A stretch of 64,000 nucleotides of DNA from Desulfobacula sp. (GTDB lineage Bacteria > Desulfobacterota > Desulfobacteria > Desulfobacterales > Desulfobacteraceae). Both the position numbers and the translations under genes were made by a program. A model generated the notes under the pieces. The model worked only from the letters and a program-made list of their open reading frames with translations. It had not been told where the DNA came from and ran no database searches. Shown here piece after piece: positions 52,573 to 60,539 of the stretch. Position 1 is the stretch's first letter. Each line of letters starts with the position of its first letter. Where the stretch lies: NCBI RefSeq assembly GCF_030145145.1, contig NZ_JAQYWD010000036.1:1-64000 (forward strand), in the 5' to 3' direction.

Positions 52573-53526
52573 TCATGGGCCTTCAAACACATCCATTAAT
52601 GCCTGTTTCGCTGCAGCCCCCTTCCCCCGGGGCAGCACCATACTGATACTGGCACCGGTGCACCCTGTCTGTAAAACAGGAATGGATTTCTGGACAAGAC
52701 AATTCAATGCCCGGCTGATAATACTGTGCCGGTCCCCAAAATGAGGGCCGTGGAAACTGAGCAGTTCAACAGGGCAGGCCTGCCGGGCAGGCATACCCGG
52801 TGATTTTGCCGTCACCAGAAACAGGTGGATCTGCTCTGGATACATCATATGGGCGGATACATGGGAAAATGTATCTGCTTTGTCTTCCAGGGATTGAAGG
52901 TGCTTACCAAACGCCACCGCCTGATCAAATGATAACGGATACATTTCCAGCGTCAAATCCGACACCAAGGTCACCCCATAGGTCTTTATTTTCTCTTCAA
53001 CATAGGTTGCCCGGGTTTCCGGATACTTTTTCTTCAAAAACTGTGTCAGCTCATCATTTTCTTCCTGTTCAAACGGGACGTGGGATTCCGGCAGATCAAA
53101 ATTGGATGAGATCATCTCTACAAACCCATCACAATGGTGTTGATCCACCACAAATGTGATCATTGCGTTGGATGACACCATGTGCTGAAATGACATTTTC
53201 TGCCCGCCCAGAAATGACAGGAGCCCCCCCAGTAATTGCAACCGGTAATGGTGGGGATAGATCGACACGGTGCAGACATTCGGGTGACTTGTCCAGTCCC
53301 CCGCCTGACGGGGCATCTTTTTGAAATGTTTAGACGGAATAGACCCTGAAACAAACGGCAGGCTGCCCACGGTGTTCAAAACCATAAACACCATGTTCAG
53401 ACGATGGGTTTCCATGGTCTGATACAGAGGGTAGCCGGTTTGATCCCGGACATCAAATTCCCCCTGGGTGATCTGAATAAAATTTTTATTCAGGCGAATC
53501 CCATTTATTTTAATCTGGTCCATCAT
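52573..53526 (-). CDS. ACT-domain-like protein, aspartokinase-regulatory type
   Basis: 317 residues. The centre (about 118-150, NAMITFVVDQHHCDGFVEMI) and the C-terminus (FHGPHFGDRHSIISRALNCL, then TGCTGASISMVLP) resemble the ACT modules of aspartokinase regulatory regions. No kinase catalytic motif is present. It probably binds a small ligand, but no ligand can be named. It lies between a lone receiver and two histidine kinases in the MetF/HdrA cluster, so a sensor or adapter role is plausible (inference). Full-length by context; the start may be Met1 or Met2. Confidence 0.6.
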   Translation of the reverse strand: MMDQIKINGIRLNKNFIQITQGEFDVRDQTGYPLYQTMETHRLNMVFMVLNTVGSLPFVSGSIPSKHFKKMPRQAGDWTSHPNVCTVSIYPHHYRLQLLGGLLSFLGGQKMSFQHMVSSNAMITFVVDQHHCDGFVEMISSNFDLPESHVPFEQEENDELTQFLKKKYPETRATYVEEKIKTYGVTLVSDLTLEMYPLSFDQAVAFGKHLQSLEDKADTFSHVSAHMMYPEQIHLFLVTAKSPGMPARQACPVELLSFHGPHFGDRHSIISRALNCLVQKSIPVLQTGCTGASISMVLPRGKGAAAKQALMDVFEGP

Positions 53527-53631
53527 CCGAAAACCTTACCATAAAAGAATCAAAATGGCGGGAAAGATTAAGGAAACCTCTCCCGCCAAAATAGTGTCTC
53601 AATTCAACGAAAATATTACAGCTTCAAACGA

Positions 53632-54018
53632 TTACTCGCAATGATCCCCAACAATTTCCATCAACTTATCCAGATCAATGGGTTTGGGAATATAATCATC
53701 TGCCAGGGTTGTTTTGCCATCATGATGGGTATAACTGGTTGTTTTCACGGAATCAGCTACCGCAGTCAAGAGAACAACAGAAATATCTTTCAATGCCTCG
53801 CTTTTTTTAATCTCCTCACAGACTTCCCATCCGTTTTTCCGGGGCATCATGACATCAAGAATAACCAGATCAGGTTTCTCTTCTGCTATTTTTTCCATGG
53901 CTTCTTCACCATCATACGCTTTGGCAACTCTGTACTCAGAGGCTTCTAATTTCATGGAAACCGCTTCCACCAAATCAGGATCATCATCTACGACTAAAAT
54001 AAGTTTTTTTTCACTCAT
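53632..54018 (-). CDS. Single-domain response regulator (CheY-like)
   Basis: 128 residues, receiver only: LVVDDDPDLVEAV (acid pocket), DLVILDVMMPRKNGWEV (phospho-Asp), VVLLTAV (Thr switch) and DDYIPKPID (Lys). There is no output domain, so it acts by protein contact or in a phosphorelay with the kinases downstream. An inserted loop SYTHHDGKTTL before the KP motif is longer than in CheY. AAGGAG precedes ATG 54018. It sits 40 nt after metF in the same direction. Confidence 0.92.
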   Translation of the reverse strand: MSEKKLILVVDDDPDLVEAVSMKLEASEYRVAKAYDGEEAMEKIAEEKPDLVILDVMMPRKNGWEVCEEIKKSEALKDISVVLLTAVADSVKTTSYTHHDGKTTLADDYIPKPIDLDKLMEIVGDHCE

Positions 54019-54058
54019 TGGTTAACTCCTTTTTATTGTCTTAAGGATTTTTATATTC

Positions 54059-54982
54059 CTATAGCACAGGTCGCGGGAATAATCCTGCTTTTTCTACAAT
54101 CTGGGGGACCTTTTCTTCCCATTCAATGGCCATAATATGAAATCCGTGTACCCCTTTGACTTCTTTTAATCTTTGAATGGATTCAATGGCGATTCTGATG
54201 CCTTCCTCGGGCTGTTCTTCTTTAGAGACCCCAGCCATCCGTTTGATTACATCATCCGGCACATCCATGCCCGGCACCTTGTTTTTCATGTATCTGGCCA
54301 TACCGACGGATTTCATGGGGGTGATCCCGGCCAGGAGATGCACCTGCTGATCAAGACCTCTGTCACACATCATTTCCATATATTTTTCAAACTTATCCAG
54401 ATTGAAAATGCACTGGGTCTGGATAAAATCCGCACCCGCCTTGATCTTTTTGGCCAGCCGCATGACCCTGAGTTCAAACGGATCGGCAAACGGATTGGCG
54501 GCAGCCCCGATAAACATTTTCGGCGGGGTATCAATGTCTGCACCCCCCTGGAATTTGCCTTCATCCCGCATTCTTCGAACCGTCTGGACCAATTGAACGG
54601 AATCTATATCAAACACCCCATTGGCATTGGCATGATCACCGAATTTTACATGATCGCCCGACAGGCACATCATGGTATTGATTCCCATGGAATAAGCCCC
54701 GATAATATCGCTTTGCATGGCCAGGCGATTTCTATCCCGTGTGACCATCTGCAAAATAGGATCCAGTCCCATCTGTTTGATAATCACACCCGCTGCCCAG
54801 CTGGACATTCTTACCATGGCGGTCTGGTTGTCGGTTACATTGATACCATCCACATGATCTTTTATCAGTGTGGCCTTTTGCCGTACTTTTTCAGGAAGTG
54901 CACCGCGGGGAGGACCAACCTCAGAGGTCACCGCAAGGGCGCCTGATGCCAATACTTTTTCCAGTCTGCTTTCAGTTTTCAT
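54059..54982 (-). CDS. metF: Methylenetetrahydrofolate reductase (MetF-type)
   Basis: 307 residues, TIM barrel with FAD. The N-terminal SEVGPPRG carries the catalytic Glu; DGINVTDNQTAMVRMSS, TRDRNRLAMQSDI (FAD), GADFIQTQCIFNLDKF and LLAGITPMKSVGMARYM are family blocks. It reduces methylene-THF to methyl-THF, or the reverse, in the methyl branch of the acetyl-CoA pathway. It overlaps metV by 4 nt (ATGA). Bacterial MetV partners supply a zinc/FeS module, so MetFV with MvhD and HdrA probably forms a larger complex. Confidence 0.92.
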   Translation of the reverse strand: MKTESRLEKVLASGALAVTSEVGPPRGALPEKVRQKATLIKDHVDGINVTDNQTAMVRMSSWAAGVIIKQMGLDPILQMVTRDRNRLAMQSDIIGAYSMGINTMMCLSGDHVKFGDHANANGVFDIDSVQLVQTVRRMRDEGKFQGGADIDTPPKMFIGAAANPFADPFELRVMRLAKKIKAGADFIQTQCIFNLDKFEKYMEMMCDRGLDQQVHLLAGITPMKSVGMARYMKNKVPGMDVPDDVIKRMAGVSKEEQPEEGIRIAIESIQRLKEVKGVHGFHIMAIEWEEKVPQIVEKAGLFPRPVL

Positions 54983-55647
54983 AATGACAAATCCTCTCTG
55001 ATTATTTTTCTGGGTCCGCCGCCACCTGCCGGTCTCCAGTCTTTTGCTTCCATAATTTCTTCATACCGTTTTTCCATTCCCAGGGCCTTTAATCTTTCCC
55101 AGATCAAACACCAGGCACACTCAACATCCGGGGAAATCTCACACATACCATAGGACGTTCCGCCGCAAGGCCCGTTAAGCAGATGCTTGGAACATCTTGC
55201 CACAGGACAGATACCGCCGGTGATTCCCAGCATGCAGTCGCCGCATCCCTTGCATCTCTCTTCCCAGATTCCCTGGGCCACCGATGCCCCCATGAATTTT
55301 GTATTGACGGCAGGGAACACAGGGGTTTCCTTGTACCGGGCCGCAACGCTCTGGACACCGCATCCGCAGGCCATGGAAACAATGGCATCCACCCGGCCGA
55401 TTTCAGACACGAGTTCTTCTACATATTCAGGATCGCATTGTCTTTCAAGGGTAAGTTCCTTGATCTCAATGGTCTTGCCCTGCTTTAAACAATTAAGGTG
55501 CAGGGCTGATGCCAGAAGTCCAACCTCTTTTCTACCACCGGCTGCACATACGGTCACACATTCATTGCAACCCACCAGAAGAATCCGGTTATAGGGTGAA
55601 ATATATTCTATGATTTCTTTTAATGGTTTTTGTTCTGCTGTTATCAT
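54979..55647 (-). CDS. metV: MetV-type methylene-THF reductase C-terminal/Fe-S partner
   Basis: 222 residues. The N-terminal half binds the partner (NRILLVGCNECVTVCAAGG; ACGCGVQSVA). The C-terminal half is cysteine-rich: CKGCGDCMLGITGGICPVARC then LLNGPCGG, the MetV (PF12225-like) pattern of FeS and zinc ligands. MetV forms a heterodimer with MetF in acetogens and passes electrons to its flavin. It is placed between mvhD and metF with a 4-nt overlap to metF. Confidence 0.92.
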   Translation of the reverse strand: MITAEQKPLKEIIEYISPYNRILLVGCNECVTVCAAGGRKEVGLLASALHLNCLKQGKTIEIKELTLERQCDPEYVEELVSEIGRVDAIVSMACGCGVQSVAARYKETPVFPAVNTKFMGASVAQGIWEERCKGCGDCMLGITGGICPVARCSKHLLNGPCGGTSYGMCEISPDVECAWCLIWERLKALGMEKRYEEIMEAKDWRPAGGGGPRKIIREDLSL

Positions 55648-55672
55648 ATTCTTATCTCCGAAGATTTAATCA

Positions 55673-56116
55673 TCAGCCGGCTGCCTGCTGATGGGTGTCT
55701 GTATTGAACTGTTTAATGGGACTGGGTCCCAGTTCCTTGATCTTTTCCGTAAATTCACGCGCAGTGCGGGCAAAGCGTTCCCCCATTCCCGCAGACATGG
55801 TGATCATTGCCAGGCGATCTTTTTCCCAGCCAAGTTCTTCCAGGATCTTTTGTACATACGCAACCCTGTAGCCAGCCCGGGTATTTCCATTTTTAAAATG
55901 GCAGTCCCCTTCAAGGCATCCGGCCACATACACACCGTCCGCGCCTTTTTCAAAGGCTTTCATCATATGGATGGCATCCACTTTTCCGGTGCAGGGCACA
56001 CGGATAATTTTTACATTTGGCGGATAGGATATTCGTTTGCTGCCCGCCATATCAGCAGCCGTATACGCGCAATAATGACAGCAAAATGCGACGATTTCCG
56101 GTTCAAAATTTTCCAT
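55673..56116 (-). CDS. mvhD: MvhD-type hydrogenase/heterodisulfide reductase delta subunit
   Basis: 147 residues with one [2Fe-2S] domain: CCHYCAYTAADMAG at the N-terminus, RVPCTGKVDAIHM, GVYVAGCLEGDCHFKNGN, all conserved in MvhD/FlpD. It relays electrons from a hydrogenase or NADH/formate module to HdrA. The ATG shares its A with the HdrA stop (TAATG), so subunits are made in step. No hydrogenase or FlxABC gene lies in the window; the electron donor is unknown. Confidence 0.93.
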   Translation of the reverse strand: MENFEPEIVAFCCHYCAYTAADMAGSKRISYPPNVKIIRVPCTGKVDAIHMMKAFEKGADGVYVAGCLEGDCHFKNGNTRAGYRVAYVQKILEELGWEKDRLAMITMSAGMGERFARTAREFTEKIKELGPSPIKQFNTDTHQQAAG

Positions 56117-59100
56117 TAGTTCAACCCTCCAAACAAGCCGTCTAATTTGGCCAAAATCTGATCATCTTCAAAGGCAAGCAACTGGATTGCCTTTGCCGGA
56201 CAGTCTGCAGCACAAATGCCGCAGCCCTGACATTGGGCCGGATCAATCTGTGAATAGCCGTCCTCGTTAATAAAGGGAATACCGAATGGGCAGGCACGAA
56301 CACAGACCAGACAGGCGGCACATTTAGTACCATCTACCTTGGCAATGGCTGCCCCCAGATTGATTTCCTTTTTGGCCAGCAGTGTTTGTGCCCGTCCTGC
56401 AGCAGCATAGGCCTGGGTGATACTCTCCCGGATGGTTTTGGGCGAATGCGTTGTCCCTGCGATGAAAATCCCCCGGACAGACATGTCAACGGGTCGAAGT
56501 TTCACATGGTCCTCAAGAAAATAATTGTCAGTGGTCCGGGGCAGGTGAAACATCATGGCCAGATCTTCCGTGGTTTCATCATCCGCAACCATTCCCGTAC
56601 TCAAGGCAACATAATCTGTTTCAATCTGAATCTTTCTGCCAAGGATCACATCATCCACAAACACGGACACCTGATCATTTTCAATCCAGACCTCGGGTTT
56701 ATTGTCCACGGAAAACCGGACGAATTTCACATCCAGGTCTCTGGCTTGTTTGTAATAATCTTCATAAAATCCATAGGTGCGAATATCCCTGTAGAGGATA
56801 AAAATCTGGGTATCCGGGCTGATGGCCTTAATGCGCAACGCATTTTTCATGGCTGCCTGGCAGCAGACCCGTGAACAATTGGGATTATCTGCTTCCCTTG
56901 AGCCGGCACACTGGATCATCACCACCTGGTTCATGGCTTTGATCTTTTCCGGATCATCTTCAATCAAGGCGTCCAGTTCAAGCTGGGTGGTAATATTATC
57001 ATGGGTTCCCAGACCATATACATCCGGTCGGTTGGCCACTGCCCCGGTGGCAAAGATGGTCACCCCGTGGGCCAGCTGCATGTAGTTCATTCTCAGGCCT
57101 GTCTGGATACCGGTTTTAAACAGTCCCGGCACGCCGGAATGATCCACAATGATGGACCGGGTCAGCACCTGGATATTTTTATGCTTCGTCACATCTTTTA
57201 CCAGTTGAGTGATAAACGACCTCACATCATCGCCTTCAATGGTGCGTCTGATGGATGTTGCCATCCCTCCCAGTTCTGCATTGCGTTCCACAAGATACAC
57301 TTTAACGCCCTGGCCGGCCAGTTGAAGTGCTGCGGTCATGCCGGTGACACCCCCTCCGACAACCAGTGCATTCTGGTTCATGGGCAGGGTATGGTCCACC
57401 AGGGACCGATTTTTGCGAACCCCGCTGATGCCGATTTGAAGCAGTTTATAGGCCTTGTCCAATGCCGCCTCGGGCTGCCCTATATGGACCCATGTATTCT
57501 GATCCCTTAAGTTGACAATCTCCACCAGGTATTTATTCAATCCTGCCCGGCGCATCAGATCCTGAAACTTGGTTTCATGGGTTCTGGGAGAACAGCCGCC
57601 GATCACTACCCGGTTTAAATGATGGGTTTTAATTGCGGCTTCAATGACCCGCATGGAATCACTGCTGCAGCCGTATCCCACCGTCTGGGACACAACCACA
57701 TCGGCACAGGTGGCAACAGATGCAACAATTTTGTCCACATCAACCACCCCACCGATCTCCAGTCCGCAGTCACAGACAAACACACCGATACGAGCCGCTT
57801 CACCGGTAATATCCCGTTCCGGCGGGAAATCCTCTTCAGTATCCAGCACATCCATCACCGCCGGCAGATCAGCAGCAGCCATACTGGCGGCAGCGCTTGC
57901 CTGGACCATTGTTTCCGGAATATCTTTGGGACTTTCAGCCACACCGCAGACATACACACCGGGTCTGGACGTTTTCACTGAATTAAAATGATCTGTTTCA
58001 GCAAAGTTATGGGTATTTAATTCAATCCCCAGTCGCCCGGCAAGATCACGGGTGGATTCAGGGACCCTGAAACCGGTTGAAAGGACAACCATGTCAAATT
58101 CTTCTGTTTTGTGACGGGCCTCATCTTCCGTGGTATAGGTAATGGAAAGATCTCGGGTTTCGTCATCTTGAACAATAGAATGGGGTCGGCATCGGATCAT
58201 GCGAACGCCATAATCATCTTTTGCCCGGTTGAAATATTGTTCATAATCCTTGCCATAGGTCCGCATATCCATAAAAAAGATGGTGGTTTCAATGCTTTCA
58301 GCAAACCGTTCTTTTGTGACCATGGCTTCTTTCAATGCATACATGCAGCAGACACCGGAACAATACGGCACATCGGCTCGATTGATTCCCCTTGATCCCA
58401 CACACTGAATCCATGCCACTTTTTTCGGGCGTTTTTTATCGGACACCCTGACCAGATCCCCCTGGAAAGGACCGGAGGCTGACATGATCCGTTCATATTC
58501 CAACCCGGTGACCACATTATCAAACCGGCCGCCGCCATAATTATCCAGGGCAGCAGGATCAAACAACTCCGCCCCAATGCTTAACACAACAGCGCCTGCG
58601 TCAACCGTGGTTCGCTTCTGGGTATCCTCCGGGAGGATGGCATCGGCCTTGCAGACCTTTTGCAGGGCTGCTATATCCGATACTTTTTCCATGTCAATGG
58701 AAAATGCATAAGGGGTTGCATGGGGATACCGCATGCAGGTAGGGGCCCGGGGATCTAAACCCGGTGTAAATCGAACGGCCTCAGGAAATTGTTTGTAGCA
58801 TTCTCCGCAAGCCGTACATTTATCCATATCAATGTATCTTGGTTCAGTCACCAGTGTGGCCTTAAAATCACCTGCCTCACCGGTTAATGACTCAAGCTGG
58901 GTCATGGGACTTAATTCCAGATGGATCTGTCTTGTATTTTCGGACAAATGGGGAGATACCGTACACAAATCACAATTATTGGTTGGAAACGTTCGATCCA
59001 ACTGGGTCATCAACCCGCCAATGGCATATGATTTATCAATGAGTACGACATTTCGGCGGGATTCCGCTAAATCCAATGCCGCGCGTATACCTCCGACACC

Positions 59101-59154
59101 ACCACCGATAACAAGCACACTCTTGTCTTGTTGAATATCTTTAAGCTTTTGCAT
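56116..59154 (-). CDS. hdrA: HdrA-like flavin/Fe-S protein, double-length form
   Basis: 1012 residues with two flavoprotein halves: N-terminal VIGGGVGGIRAALDLAESRR (15-34), and VVGGGVTGMTAALQLAGQG near 598. IQCVGSRG and IQCAGSREA mark the two disulfide/FAD regions. A middle HdrA linker contains VIGGCSPRTHETKF. C945/C948/C951/C955 and C975/C978/C981/C985 form two [4Fe-4S] clusters. An N-terminal knuckle C113/C116/C119 has Phe123 where a fourth Cys would be. HdrA proteins bifurcate or confurcate electrons at FAD. No HdrB/HdrC genes follow. It is 81 nt after metF2 and coupled to mvhD. Confidence 0.93.
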   Translation of the reverse strand: MQKLKDIQQDKSVLVIGGGVGGIRAALDLAESRRNVVLIDKSYAIGGLMTQLDRTFPTNNCDLCTVSPHLSENTRQIHLELSPMTQLESLTGEAGDFKATLVTEPRYIDMDKCTACGECYKQFPEAVRFTPGLDPRAPTCMRYPHATPYAFSIDMEKVSDIAALQKVCKADAILPEDTQKRTTVDAGAVVLSIGAELFDPAALDNYGGGRFDNVVTGLEYERIMSASGPFQGDLVRVSDKKRPKKVAWIQCVGSRGINRADVPYCSGVCCMYALKEAMVTKERFAESIETTIFFMDMRTYGKDYEQYFNRAKDDYGVRMIRCRPHSIVQDDETRDLSITYTTEDEARHKTEEFDMVVLSTGFRVPESTRDLAGRLGIELNTHNFAETDHFNSVKTSRPGVYVCGVAESPKDIPETMVQASAAASMAAADLPAVMDVLDTEEDFPPERDITGEAARIGVFVCDCGLEIGGVVDVDKIVASVATCADVVVSQTVGYGCSSDSMRVIEAAIKTHHLNRVVIGGCSPRTHETKFQDLMRRAGLNKYLVEIVNLRDQNTWVHIGQPEAALDKAYKLLQIGISGVRKNRSLVDHTLPMNQNALVVGGGVTGMTAALQLAGQGVKVYLVERNAELGGMATSIRRTIEGDDVRSFITQLVKDVTKHKNIQVLTRSIIVDHSGVPGLFKTGIQTGLRMNYMQLAHGVTIFATGAVANRPDVYGLGTHDNITTQLELDALIEDDPEKIKAMNQVVMIQCAGSREADNPNCSRVCCQAAMKNALRIKAISPDTQIFILYRDIRTYGFYEDYYKQARDLDVKFVRFSVDNKPEVWIENDQVSVFVDDVILGRKIQIETDYVALSTGMVADDETTEDLAMMFHLPRTTDNYFLEDHVKLRPVDMSVRGIFIAGTTHSPKTIRESITQAYAAAGRAQTLLAKKEINLGAAIAKVDGTKCAACLVCVRACPFGIPFINEDGYSQIDPAQCQGCGICAADCPAKAIQLLAFEDDQILAKLDGLFGGLN

Positions 59155-59235
59155 GGTTAACCTGTATTAAATTATGGGGTATCCATTACCTGTAATGGGT
59201 ATTATTTACAAATAACAAGAATGGATGCGTTTATG

Positions 59236-60108
59236 TTAAAGCCCTGCACAGTCCATGATCGCGGGTAAACGGTCTTCCCAGCCCGAGGCGGAAATCTTAA
59301 TCCCCTGGACCTGTGTTTTGAGTTCCTTGATCATTTCTCCAGCAATAGTGACACATTCCATTTCCCGGTCTTTTGATTTCCGGATCCGGGTGATCAATGA
59401 CTCGGGCAGTTTTGAGCTGGGGTCATTAATGGAAATGTAGCGGGCCATACCCACATTTTTCAACATGAAAACCGTTGCAATCACCGGTACATTCAATGAT
59501 TTGAATCTAGTTAAAACTTGTGTATAGTAGTCCAGATCAAACGCAGGGGGAACCATGATATATTGTGCCCCTGCCGCCACCTTTGCTTTGGCGGCTTTGA
59601 CCTCTTGTTCAAGGTGGTCATCATCCTGGATGGGTTGTACCTGGCACCCGGTAAAAAATTCTGGTTTCCCGGATAATTCAAAACCGGCAAGATCCCGTCC
59701 TTTCAGGAGCGAATGAACCATTACCAGCAAATCCAGCTCATTGAGATCATCAACGGGTTTGGCATTTTGATGGTCCCCATGGGTCATTGCTTCACCCTGA
59801 ACCACGACAAGATTATTAATTCCAAGAACATGGGCTGCCAGCATGTCTCCCTGAAGGGCCATCCGGTTTCGATCACGACCATAAACATGAATCATCGGCT
59901 CCAGACCCTGCTGCCGGATAATGGCACCACCGGCAAGGGCGCTCATGTGCATGACGCCATTATCCATGTCAGGAATGACCACGGCATCAATTCTGGATTT
60001 AAGATGTCTCACGTTAGTCACGAGATCGGATATATCAACTCCCTTGGGGGTGTTCATTTCGGCAAGTACAACAAAGTCCCCTTTGGAAAGTTTATTTTGA
60101 AGAGTCAT
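59236..60108 (-). CDS. Second MetF-like methylenetetrahydrofolate reductase
   Basis: 290 residues from ATG 60108, chosen because AAGGA lies 8 nt ahead; the frame extends upstream to 60192. MetF fold blocks: VLAEMNTPKGVDI (catalytic acid), DAVVIPDMDNGVMHMS, GRDRNRMALQGDML (FAD), AGAQYIMVPPAFDLDYYT and a C-terminal SGWEDRLPAI tail. It differs from metF at many family positions (the TQC strand is MVPP here), so it may have another partner or role, for example the HdrA-linked subunit. It is the first gene of the leftward cluster. Confidence 0.85.
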   Translation of the reverse strand: MTLQNKLSKGDFVVLAEMNTPKGVDISDLVTNVRHLKSRIDAVVIPDMDNGVMHMSALAGGAIIRQQGLEPMIHVYGRDRNRMALQGDMLAAHVLGINNLVVVQGEAMTHGDHQNAKPVDDLNELDLLVMVHSLLKGRDLAGFELSGKPEFFTGCQVQPIQDDDHLEQEVKAAKAKVAAGAQYIMVPPAFDLDYYTQVLTRFKSLNVPVIATVFMLKNVGMARYISINDPSSKLPESLITRIRKSKDREMECVTIAGEMIKELKTQVQGIKISASGWEDRLPAIMDCAGL

Positions 60109-60539
60109 TTGTTCATCCTTTTTATTTTCGAAAAGCCTTCGCTTTAAATTATTAGCACAAAACAGGTTGCTAATAAGCAGAAACCATGCCAAGACCGACG
60201 TTATTAAGATTACCCTTTAAAACCGACAGCTTGATTTGAATCATCATTTTTTAAACCTTTCATGACAAACAATTTCTTAGAATATTTTCAACAAAAGATT
60301 AGAAGATCTTCAAAATTTTGAAAATCTTCTAATTGTTCAATCCGGCAAAAATACGTCACCCGCATTTAGGGTGATGATGCTGATTCAGCAAAAAAACAAT
60401 CAAAAAAACTATTGATTTCCTCCTTGTCCATCATTGAAAAACAGTCTAAACTGCAATTTAATATGCGCCATATACTATCTGACGAACTAGTGCCTGACCG
60501 GAAACTCCGTGTTTGGACGAAAAGAAGGAACCAATACCG
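60109..60539. promoter_or_regulatory. Divergent metF2-yejA region with a 36-nt palindrome
   Basis: About 430 nt. At 60298-60333 lies a near-perfect palindrome with no loop (ATTAGAAGATCTTCAAAA and its complement, one mismatch). A run of AT precedes it. There is no T-tract after it, so an operator for one or both divergent operons is likelier than a terminator. No coding signal is seen. Confidence 0.5.
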
